Shown piece after piece: positions 55,401 to 64,000 of a stretch of DNA of 64,000 nt. The notes below the pieces were generated by a model. It was not told the origin of the DNA and did no database searches. It was given only the letters and a program-made list of their open reading frames with translations. Every line of letters starts with the position of its first letter. The stretch's first letter is position 1. Position numbers and translations under genes: made by a program. Source of the DNA: Syngnathus acus (taxonomy: Eukaryota; Chordata; Actinopteri; Syngnathiformes; Syngnathidae); the NCBI RefSeq assembly GCF_901709675.1, contig NC_051100.1:13994286-14058285 (forward strand). The letters are read 5' to 3'.

Positions 55401-55818
55401 ACCGAAAGAACGAGATCCCGGATACAAGCGGCCGAAATGAGTTTTCTCCGCAGGATGTCCGGGCTCTCCCTTAGAGATAGGGTGAGAAGTTCGGTCATCC
55501 GGGAGAGACTCGGAGTAGAGTCGCTACTCCTCCACGTTGAGAGGAGCCAGATGAGGTGGCTCGGGCATCTCATCAGGATGCCTCCTGGACGCCTCCCTGG
55601 GGAGGTGTTCCGGGCATGTCCCACCGGTAGGAGACCCCGGGGACGACCCAGGACGCGCTGGAGAGACTATGTCTCTCGGCTGGCCTGGGAACGCCTTGGG
55701 ATCCCCCGGGATGAGCTGGATGAAGTGGCTGGGGAGAGGGAGGTCTGGGAGTCCCTCCTGGGGCTGCTGCCCCCGCGACCCGACCCCGGATAAGCGGAAG
55801 AAGATGGATGGATGGATG
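52484..55818 (+). mobile_element. Complete RTE-type LINE with 13-bp TSD
   Basis: Perfect duplication GATATTCTTTCCC at 52471-52483 and 55819-55831. 5' leader CCGTGAGTCGTCACCTTATC, one long ORF, and a 3' end of GAAGATGGATGGATG. It sits inside the leader of the retroviral remnant. The perfect TSD and undamaged ORF show a recent insertion. Confidence 0.92.
52641..55793 (+). CDS. RTE-type LINE polyprotein (endonuclease and reverse transcriptase)
   Basis: 1,050 codons, no stop or frameshift. APE endonuclease from about residue 93 ([15 protein letters not shown]) through [10 protein letters not shown] (about 231). RT begins around residue 540; core motifs [57 protein letters not shown] and the catalytic FADDV (Asp 791-792). 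The C-terminus has [18 protein letters not shown]. The layout and ATGG-type tail fit the RTE clade (Expander-like) of fish. It would act as a ribonucleoprotein nicking target DNA and copying its own RNA. The true start could be a few codons off, because the N-terminal 90 residues are low-complexity and Gly/Arg-rich. All catalytic motifs I can check are present. Confidence 0.93.
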   Translation: MMKKINGSRFPSPGRGSPGPPSGARPGGGARRRASGGRAFAHGARPGSARKGNVGPPSHGLTTCGRGQRGRVHCKLGGGQRQGPWRSDPRLQKLALGTWNVTSLAGKEPELVCEAEKFRLDIVGLASTHSLGSGTSPLERGWTLFHSGVAHGERRRAGVGILIAPRLGACTLGFTPVNERVASLRLRVGGRVLTVVCVYAPNGSSEYPPFLESLEEVLESAPSGDSVVLLGDFNAHVGNDSETWKGVIGRNGPPDLNPSGVLLLDFCARHGFSIMNTMFKHKGVHVCTWHQDTLVVSSDLRPHVLDTLAKRGAELSTDHHLVVGWLRWWGKMPVRPGRPKRSVRVCWERLAESPVRKSFNSHLRQSFSHVPGEAGDIESEWTLFRASIVEAADRSCGRKVIGACRGGNPRTRWWTPAVRDAVKLKKESYRAVLACGTPEAADRYRVAKRNAASAVAEAKTRAWEEFGEAMENDFRTASRKFWSTIRRLRRGKQCNVNTVYSGDGVLLTSTRDVVCRWGEYFEDLLNSTDTPSIVEAGPGDSEADSPISGVEVTEVVKKLLGGKAPGVDEIRPDFLRALDVVGLSWLTRLYSIAWTSGTVPLDWQTGVVVPLFKKGDRRVCSNYRGITLLSLPGKVYSGVLERRVRREVEPRIQEEQCGFRPGRGTVDQLFTLNRILEGAWEFAQPVHMCFVDLEKAFDRVPREVLWGVLREYGVPSQLIRAVRSLYHRCQSVVRISGSKSDSFPVRVGLRQGCPLSPILFIIFMDRISRCSRGVEGVRFGDLSIASLLFADDVVLLASSGRDLQLSLERFAAECEAVGMRVSTSKSESMVLDRKRVECPLRIGDEILPQVEEFKYLGVLFTSEGRMEREIDRRIGAASAVMQTLYRSVVVKRELSQKAKLSIYRSIYAPTLTYGHELWVVTERTRSRIQAAEMSFLRRMSGLSLRDRVRSSVIRERLGVESLLLHVERSQMRWLGHLIRMPPGRLPGEVFRACPTGRRPRGRPRTRWRDYVSRLAWERLGIPRDELDEVAGEREVWESLLGLLPPRPDPG

Positions 55819-55904
55819 GATATTCTTTCCCTCACTTGTTGCCTCTGTGCGGGCGTGGCACTGGCGAGTGGGGGGAGTAGAATAATTTAGTCTACTGTAA
55901 GATT

Positions 55905-56322
55905 CAATGTTTTGTCAAATGTAATTGTTTTTGGAGTCTTAACAGGACATGTAAGAATTCAACACACAGTGATGAGAGGAGCAGAAGAAACATCTCAAAA
56001 GACTATTGCAAAGGTTGCAGAAAAGGTGCTGTTTTTGCTGTTTTTCGGACGTGCTGCTGCTCTTTCGGTGGTGGATCCAGATGGGGCAAAGACCTGGGTC
56101 CAGATCACCCCAACGTTCTGGCTGAAGGTCCCAAGAAGGAGGGGGACGGAGCCTGCTGGACCCTATAAAGTGGTGGAGTGCATCTCACATGCCGTCCAGC
56201 TGGCCAGCAAAGGAGATATGTGGTATCATCTGCCCCAGTGCGCCCCAGTGAAGGGTTCCTGTAAGGAACCAGATCCGCCATCGACAGCGTCCCCGCCCCC
56301 AGTTCAAACAGAGGCAGAATAA
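55905..56322 (+). pseudogene. Retroviral gag start joined to integrase C-terminus
   Basis: One open stretch: a gag-like start (RIQHTVMRGAEETSQK), then a jump to an integrase C-terminal barrel (WVQITPTFWLKVPRRR, GPYKVVECISHAVQLASKGD, WYHLPQCAPVK). Almost all of gag and pol is deleted. This is an old endogenous retrovirus-like copy; the gag label is tentative. A polypurine-like GAAGGGGGGAG follows at 56398. Confidence 0.6.
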
Positions 56323-56706
56323 TCCTCTTCCCCCTTGGTGGCCAGGTAGTCCACCCTGAGCCACTGAAGACAACGACTGCGTCATAATGTGACTTTTGAA
56401 GGGGGGAGTGGCCCCTAAATAGAAACAGCAAAAAAGTAAAATAAAAAGAGAAAAAAAAAATTAAAAACAACAAATATAAATGGCACAGTAACATAAAACT
56501 TAATGGGGAATGTGCACAGCTGAGTGAGTGACATGTCTGGTGAGAATGATGAATGAGAAAGAAAAAATGCCCCGAGGTAGAGGCATGTGAAACAGGACAG
56601 GATGTCTGGGACATCGCTGATCGGCTGTCACGAGAGAATAATAATAGAAAGTCCCATAAAACGTGGACTTTATTTTGGCGACAGAACCGGTGGAGGATGG
56701 AAATTT

Positions 56707-56986
56707 TGATATATCAAAGTATCAAAGTCAGCTTTATTGTCAATCCCTTCATATGTCAAGACACACAAAGAAACCGAAATTCCGTTTCCTCCATCCCACG
56801 GTGACGAGACATACAAGTAGGCGACACAAAACAAAAACAAGAAGGCACGTTGAAAGAAGGTATGACGTTGAAAATAAATAATAAATAATAAATCAAATAA
56901 AATGAGCGATGAATAAATAACAGACCAATAACCCATTAAATAAGAGGGGCAAAACCGAGCCAGTGCGCATACAGCAAGAACAGCTT
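56707..56986 (-). mobile_element. L2-like LINE 3' end
   Basis: AAAGTCAGCTTTATTGTCAA through ACAAGAAGGCAC to GTGCGCATACAGCAAG. It is the same 3' UTR as LINE A, here uninterrupted. Arm A (38895 region) lacks it. Confidence 0.85.
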
Positions 56987-57942
56987 AGCTTTAGCTGTGT
57001 GATTGAAGCGAAAACACAGATACGATTGAACACTGTTGCGACAAGAGATGTGCGTCACTTAGCTCCCGGAGGGAAAATGCCTGGGACAAGCCGGGACACT
57101 GCAACCGCACCCAATGGCCGTACGGGCCAAGTGCGATTGTTGAGATGTTCGGTGGCAGCATTAGTCTCTGTCAAGGTCGCACGAAAAAGGGAGGCTTGCG
57201 CTGACCGCATTTGACAAATAGGAAGAGTGCGCAGGCTTGGCATCCGTAGCTGTGTGAATAAATGTGGGAAAGATACCGGCCAGGTCTGGGACCTAGGAGT
57301 GCCGAAGAGAATGAAGCGCGCGAGCCACGTTATTTGGGCACTGATCGGATTAGAAGTGTTTTGTGAGTTACACGGTTCCTCGGTGGAAAACTGAGTGGTA
57401 GCCTCTTAGATAAACTCTTTGGGCTAAATTACCGAGGTAGGCTGGTGCGTTGCGGTCGACACGGTTCTATCCCGATTGTCGAGACGCACTGTAATAGCAT
57501 GCACGTCTGTCAAAGTTCGATAAATCTGAGCTTGCGGCAGACCGCAATTGGACGAAGGTGCGTGCGCGGCTCTTGTGTAATGGAAAACGTGGAAAAAGAG
57601 GCCTCTGGGGGTTTAATATTGGTATACCATGTAAGAAAAGTAATTTGTGTGCACACTTAAGTTAAATTCAGCAGAATAAAGGGGAAAAGATACAGCGCTA
57701 TTGGGAACGGAACAAAGTTAAGTAAGACATGCAAGGAGCGTATTTGTCAGTGCATCTGTGCACTGATAACAGCTAAAATGACCAAACTGCATAGTAGCAC
57801 TTGGCAAGAAGCAAAATGTGAAATGGATTCGAATCCCTTTGTCTGTCTTCTGTGTTCGTGTGTGATCTCTGTGAAGCCTGTGTCAGTCTAATGTCGTCCG
57901 TTTGAGCTTGTCTGCGCGCGCGAAGACGCTTGGAATTCCCAT

Positions 57943-58092
57943 GTGTGTGTGTGTGTGTGTGCGTGCTCCCATATGTGTGTGCGTGTGCGTGATCCCATGT
58001 GTGTGTGTGTGTGATCCAATGGGTGTGGGTGTGTGTGCGCGCTCGTGAGTAGGTGCGTGTGTGTACATGCTCGTGAGTGTGTGCGTGTGTGG
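57943..58092. repeat. Interrupted (GT)n microsatellite
   Basis: Several GTGTGT blocks separated by GCGTG and CTCCCATG. Counterpart of the pure CA run in arm A. Confidence 0.9.
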
Positions 58093-58681
58093 AAGTGAGA
58101 CTGGGCTCCTCTGGGGCACGTGGCCAATTGCGGGGTTCGGGCAGGTGGCCGGCGCAGTGGGCACGGCAGGGTGGCCAACCTGTAACGAGTCACTGTGTTT
58201 GAAGGCCGGGCCCTCCTCGCTCGAGTGACGTTGTGGCTGCGTGCGGGGTCAGAGGTGTGCGGTTTTGGGGGACAGAATGATGGAAGAATGAATGACGACA
58301 GGCAGAGAATTCATACGTGGCATTGCCTACTGAAACTGTCGCTACTGAAACTGAGATGAATGTTTAACAGCTTGTTAACAGGTGTAAATGGAGCATCCTT
58401 GGACTAATCATTAAAATACTAACATATTTGTAAATAAGGACCTACCAAAGAATGATAGGTTTTTCCATAACACTGGAAGAGAGATAGGCCGGTCAACAAT
58501 AATTTATGAGAGCAAGAGAGGTATCGGATAAGGGCCACGGGGGCAGCTGGAGTTAAAGGAATTCTCTGGATTTAGACATAGGGCTGAATTGTATGCACAG
58601 AGAGCCTGCTCGTAAATTACGTTGGCCCGACAAGGGTGACCAGCGCCCCACTGTGACAAGACTCACAGGCCAAAAGCAGTA

Positions 58682-59518
58682 CCGTGTTTTTCCATGCATA
58701 ATGCGCCCCCGTGCATAATACGCACCCTAAAAATGGCATGTCGCTGCTGGAAAAAAGCCTGTACCCATGTATAATATGCACCCAAATTTTTGCTTTTACT
58801 TAAGTCCGTAAACATAAAATTATTTCAGAAAAAAGAGCATCTTTGGGAACAACCGGATGTTATTCTGCCGGTCAGTATCACTGCGCATGCGCTAGCAAAC
58901 TCGATAGCGAAGAAATGTTTCGGATTTGTGTAGGGTACATTGTGACAGCAAACGAGCAGGTGACCGAGCAAGCGTCTGATACGAGAGCATTGTGTTCGTA
59001 TGGAGCGTGTTTGAAGTGAACAGCAGAGAAGAAAGGAACAAGGCAAAGTGTTGTGAAATAAAATATTACCTGTAATACGCATTTTGTTATTTGCTGATTG
59101 AAACTGCTAATTAAACTGTGAATTGAAACTAATAGGTAGAGAACTGAACTCTCGCTCTTTATATAGCTGATGTGTCTTGCGCATCCGTTCTGCGCATACT
59201 GTCATGGCGGCCTCCGTATGATATCCGGTCTGCGATGGAGATTAAAAAACAAACAATATTTGACAATAACACACCATCAAGGATTGCACCATCGCATCAA
59301 ACGATGTGTCGTCAATTATGAATTTTACTGACTAAGTGTGTTGGGCAGGATGGCTGAATGCGATGCGCGATTGACAACAAACAAGAAGAAAGGTGTGATT
59401 TCAAGTTTTATTTCGAGGGAGATTTTCTTCAAAAATTGTTGTACCCATGCATAATGCGCACCCAGATTTTAGGACAATAAATTAGTTAAATTTTGCGCAT
59501 TATGCATGGAAAACACGG
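58682..59518. mobile_element. Pogo/mariner-like MITE in arm B
   Basis: Ends CCGTGTTTTTCCATGCATAA / TTATGCATGGAAAACACGG flanked by TA. Same family as 30251-31121. Arm A near 37515 has the empty site. Confidence 0.9.
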
Positions 59519-60033
59519 TAAGTCTGAAATAGAGGTGGAGATGTCAACGAGGAGATATTGGATTTGGTAGTAATCTGTTGGTTCCTTTAATACCCTTTTT
59601 AAAAGTTTACTCGGTACAAATAAATTAGCGATATGGGCAATTTAGAGGTCCAAAAGTAAGAAATTCAAATGAAAATCACATCCTAGATTCGAATAATGGA
59701 GCCTAACAGGAGTATGGGAAGAGTGAACAGCTGAGAGGGGGCTTTCGATGTAGTGGCGGAGAATTAAAAATTCAAGATAGTCCAGTAATATCGGTAAGTG
59801 AGCATAACACCAATAATACTGAGGTCAAAACAGAGATGATGCTATGTTTGGAATATGAGTTAATTATGAATAATGTACATTCTGTATGCAATATTTGGAA
59901 ACTATCTGAAATCGAAGGCTCGAATCAGGAAAGGTGGAAAGGTGATGGAGAGGATTGCGTAAAATCAAAGTTAGGAAAACAAAAGATAGAATGTAGCCTG
60001 AAAATAGGATGAGCTGCTGGAAATGACAGGATA

Positions 60034-60350
60034 CCAGCTCAGTGGCCTAGTGGTAGAGTGTCCGCCCTGAGACTGGAAGGTTGTGGGTTCAAACCCCGGC
60101 CGGGTCATACCAAAGACTATAAAAATGGGACCCATTGCCTCCCTGCTTGGCACTCAGCATTAAGGGTTGGAATTGGGGGGTTAGATCACCAACTGATTCC
60201 CGAGCGCGGCACCGCTGCTGCTCACTGCTCCCCTCTCCCCCAGGGGATGGATTAAAATCACACGGGGATGGGTTAAATGCAGAGGACAAATTTCACCACA
60301 CCCAGGTGTGTGTGTGACGATCATTGGGACTTTAATCTTTAATCTTTAAT
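60034..60350 (+). mobile_element. Full-length tRNA-derived SINE
   Basis: A box TGGCCTAGTGGTAGAGTG, B box GGTTGTGGGTTCAAACCCC, body with GATTCCCGAGCGCGGCACCG and GGATGGGTTAAATGCAGAGG, 3' repeats of TTTAATC. Other partial copies: 27327, 30914, 35429. Confidence 0.92.
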
Positions 60351-60472
60351 TCAATTGTTGTTAATAGTAGAATTTGAAGTTTGATTAACAAAAGGTACTA
60401 GGAAATTAATGGCAAATTAGAAGACGATATTTTAAGTTTGGTATCCCACTTTGTCTTTTCCAGTATCCATCA

Positions 60473-60706
60473 GTGACCCTGAAACTCGATCCCGAGACTC
60501 CACCTACAGCCGTGAACGGCAAGAAAACGGTGCTTGGCCCTGAGGCACCTTTGACCTTTTGCAAGAACAAAGAAGGACTATATTTGTGCTTGGGGGGGGG
60601 CACAACGCTCCGGAGGAAAACGACATCCTCGGAAGCGAGTACAAAGGGTGAAGGAACTTACAAGATGAGAATGGACTCAGTTGAAAATGGACTCATCCGA
60701 GAGTGA
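60473..60706 (+). other. Short open frame shared by both arms (copy B)
   Basis: 77 codons beginning MTLKLDPETPPTAVNGKKTV, preceded by TTGTCTTTTCCAG, a good splice-acceptor sequence. The same frame is open in arm A (36752-36564). It could be an exon of the lost coding part of the element. No known domain. Confidence 0.35.
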
Positions 60707-63319
60707 GGAATGAGTTGGCTCTGAGGCTACAACAAAAGACAACAACTTGACAATGAGGTGCTGCAAAAGACACAAGAGACATGAAGTGTGCAACAAGCAA
60801 ACCGGACTCCTTGCTGAGGCGTTATCAAACTTGGTGGAGCTTGGGTCAAAGTGGATGGAAGCTTGCTTGGGCACTGAGTTTGACATAACTGAGGAGTCTT
60901 GATAAAAGATAAATGAATGAATAAATAAATAAAGAGCAAAATGTGTAGTGTTACAGAGAAAGAAAAAAAGCATCATAATCAGAGGATGGATAAATTTGGA
61001 TAAAACAGATAGGCTAAACCGTAGGAAATAAGAGTAGGATCACATTTAGCCCATCCAGCTTAACTATTAGACATTTAGTCATGGACATTTTGGAGATGAA
61101 AATAGGGCATTAGGACCCAATAGGATGCAGTCAAGAGGTGGCTAGATTGTTCAATGGACCTAATTAATAAATTAGAAGTTAATTACACCTCGCTGGGAAT
61201 TCTGGTGTCAGAAAGTCCGATAAGTTCAAGAAATAACAGCCATGGAAACTTTTGACGGTTAAGAATAAAAGAAAACACGGCATAAAAGTCACACAAAATG
61301 ACAGTTAACGAGATGACAAATGTGATAGGACTCGAATAACAAATGCCTTGACATGGCAAAGTGAAAACAACATAGTTGAGTAGACTGTCGGAGGGAACCT
61401 TTTGAGTATCTTTACCTGGTTGGTCGATTAGAATGATTGATTAGGATAAAATTATTTAAGGACCATCTGAGGCTGCATCTTTCCCCATGCTCACCCATGA
61501 ACAGACTCAGCAGTAGAAATAACTGAATTTTTTAGGCATTTAATTTACAGTTTTACGGTAAAGGTGAGGTACGATTGTATGAAATATTGAATTGAGAAGA
61601 ACATCCAGAAATCAGTATTCACTGATTACCTGCTCACTTACACATACTAAATTTGTTTGTTGTGGGATGAGAGCTGAGCAATGAAGGCGAATGAATCGGC
61701 ACTTGTGTGGTTAGGAGTGTGTACGTGTGTCGGGGTGCAGTATGAACGGCCAATGTACTTTGGAGTGGGTATGAGATGATCACAGTTGAGGGTAAGATTC
61801 CTCTCACATGAGACTATGTAGACATTATAGATTGGAATACCCCAGATTGATGAGTGTTAGGCTACGGATTTTAGTTATTGATCTGACTCCAAATTGTGAT
61901 CAACACTTAACACAAGAGTTGTTACGTCCTAATCCACACACCGGTACACCTAACAATTTTGCGAGTTCGTTCTGTCAAAGAGAAGACCAGTAGATCAATT
62001 AGGCCGAATTTACCAATTGTTTAATCCTGACAAAGCAAGATAATACAGGCGCCTGGGTCTCGGGTCCTTAACACAAAAAACTCATGTGCCTTCGTGACCA
62101 TCAAAGACAACACATTCTTCCGGGTTGCCCAGTTTGAAAGAAACACAATATGAATATTCAAGCATGCAAAATATTGTGTGGTGATTGGTCGATGGTCGAT
62201 GGTCGTCTCCTCCTCGCTTGGGTTTTTCCCCTGCTCAGCACAGGTGTCTGGACCACAAAGACGAGTTGTTCCTCACCGGCCTTGAGATATCCTCCCTGTC
62301 TGGACATCCTGTTCCACAATACTTTGTAGAGAACAAATTCATTGTAGCCTGCACATTCCTTTCCACTTATTAATTACCACACGAGTACACTACTACTGAT
62401 AATCATGTTGATATGATTATAAGTCTAGCGCTGCCTTAACAAAATATGTTTGCAAACTGCCGAAAACACATTTCCCTTTAATGAGTGATGAGTTATAACC
62501 TTAACTAACAGCTGATGGTTGATCGAAGGCACCATGGACAACAAAATAGTTCATGGAGAAGGCCCATTTCAGTAACACGGATGGACAAGACAGGACTAAT
62601 ATCAAACACCAGGACGATGGACGATATGACATGATAAACCTGGACTCACCCGACAGAGTGACGGACTATGTGGATGACGACCAAACATTTGAAACTTAAG
62701 CTTGCTTGTGGCAAGAGCGAGCTTTGCTATGTTTTTGTGCGTCACTTGACTTATTGCAGCATCAACCGCCAGCCAAGGAGCAGATTGCTGGTTGTTTTAT
62801 AACTTGTATTAATTTTGCAGGTTGTCGATTGCAGTCTTGGAGAGTTTATGTTGAATTTACATGAAAATGTTAACCCTAACCCTTTTGATTTTTATGATGA
62901 ATTCATCAATGATTGATGAGTGATTGATTGATGATTTTCAGGACAGAATCCCCGGGCGCCATGATTCATTGTGTTTCTATTTTTATTTTGATACTCGATG
63001 CCTGTGTAGTTTTGTGAGTACAAGTGTCCGCTGTCAGCAGGGCTGTATGCTCACTGGCAGGGGTGCGATGATTTTTGTTTGTGTTGCCGAGTGTGGGGTG
63101 GACAGTCAATTTTCAGGAACTTGGGGATGACGGTCCTGGATGCGTGAAAGGTTCGACAGGGCTGGCTGCAAGGCATATGATGATGTGGTAGGACATTTTG
63201 CCGGTTCCTTTTTGAATGCCTAATGACACATTGGGCGAATGTGTCAAAGGGGGGTGGGGTTACATTTGAATGAGTAAGTAGATATAAAATTTAATTGTGA
63301 CATTCAATGTTTTTTCGGA

Positions 63320-64000
63320 TTCACTTATTTTTGAGGCTTTAACAGGACGTGCCAGAATTCAACAGGCAGTGATGGAAGGAGCAGAAGAAGCATCTCGAAA
63401 GGAAAGGAGTTAATGGGAGACAACAGTCTGGAATGGATGCAAAGCGTGGTAACAATCTAGCTACAGTTAAGCTACGGTTAAGGTGTTTCAACGGAAAAGC
63501 ACGAATGATGACAAATCATACAGCTAACAGGGATTAGACTGCGGCACAATAGACAACAAATGTTTGGAAGGTAATTAAATAAAATAGACAAGGAATAGGG
63601 AAAATTCCTGAACATATGAATGCAATAAAGCTGCTATTAAAGGGAACGTATTTAAGAACACATTTTAAGAGAATTAATTTGCATAACAAATATTGGAAAG
63701 AGTTGAGTAGTTATATCATTTTGGGAGGATTACAGGTCCATTGCTTCAAAAGGGTGACTGATTTGAACAGTGAGGTGACTTGAAGGGGAGACAAAGATAA
63801 TGTACATAGACAAATTGGTTGAACAAAACTGACGGGACTGGTACCCATTTGAGAATACTGAGAAAAAATTTAAATCAAAGAGGAAATTTGGAGTGAAAAT
63901 TTGTATTTGGACTGGGAAAGAGTGATTGCAGAGACGTGATTGACAGGACTTCAGACAGTGACAGCTGCAGCAGGAAAGGCTAACTTGAACAGGTAGAAGT
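63320..64000 (+). other. Retrovirus-like sequence continuing past the window
   Basis: Starts with GCTTTAACAG|GACGTGCC (acceptor-like) and a gag-like segment RIQQAVMEGAEEASRK, resembling 55935. From about 63410 it is A/G-rich with many stops and no recognised domain. Confidence 0.4.

Larger units (their letters stand above)
56375..63319 (+). repeat. Inverted arm B of an unclassified 6-7 kb repeat
   Basis: Reverse complement of 33139-39212. In this orientation it begins next to the retroviral integrase end and a polypurine tract, has a PBS-like TTTGGCGACAGAACCGGTGG near 56678, and leads at its right end into a second gag-like start (63350). Own insertions: LINE (56707), pogo MITE (58682) and SINE (60034). 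Purine-rich, no recognised protein domain. Confidence 0.7.

Noticed and set aside
1-64000. CRISPR arrays, operons or ribosome binding sites
   Set aside because: The window is vertebrate nuclear DNA. Direct repeats here are transposon TSDs, LTRs and microsatellites.

Overview
The window looks like teleost fish DNA. It has vertebrate intron-exon genes buried in fish-type transposons: Tc1-like elements, hAT and pogo MITEs, L2-like and RTE LINEs, Ty3/Gypsy, and tRNA-derived SINEs with ATGG or TTTAA-type tails. I cannot name the species from sequence alone.

Three host genes are supported. (1) znf318, plus strand, about 1107-9659: nine exons with consistent splice phases, two matrin/U1-type zinc fingers and the coiled coil found in mammalian ZNF318. 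Its 5' exons lie outside the window or were not found. (2) mea1 (male-enhanced antigen 1), minus strand, 27208-25640: three coding exons giving 164 aa, plus a non-coding first exon and a CRE-containing promoter near 27980. (3) A small secreted cysteine-rich protein of 77 aa, plus strand, 29192-29573: three exons, Ly6/uPAR-like pattern. ZNF318 and MEA1 also lie near each other on human 6p21.1, so the neighbourhood is probably ancient.

Layout: 1-1010 hAT and SINE debris; 1107-10370 znf318; 10838-18246 an L2-like LINE split by a 4.66 kb pogo element (itself split by three hATs), another hAT and a second LINE; 18255-19954 a hAT with a nested hAT; 20665-21370 a LINE internal-deletion derivative; 21441-25241 a Tc1 element carrying hAT and pogo insertions; 25640-27990 mea1; 29100-29660 the Ly6-like gene; 30251-32586 MITEs and a 185-bp tandem repeat; 32587-40760 an LTR-flanked unit holding a 6 kb unclassified arm; 40955-45018 pogo, hAT and Tc1 fragments; 45006-47940 a decayed LINE; 47935-51486 a decayed chromodomain Gypsy; 51481-56322 a hAT fragment and a retrovirus-like remnant interrupted by an apparently intact RTE-type LINE (52484-55818); 56375-63319 a second copy of the unclassified arm in inverted orientation.

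The most interesting signals are the pair of inverted 6-7 kb arms (about 90% alike by eye in the parts compared, no recognised coding content), the two distinct hAT target-site classes legible from more than a dozen duplications, repeated hAT insertion into the same homologous position of different repeat copies, and the small Ly6-like gene. The exon models are hand-spliced; repeat boundaries marked by target-site duplications (TSDs) are the firmest calls.
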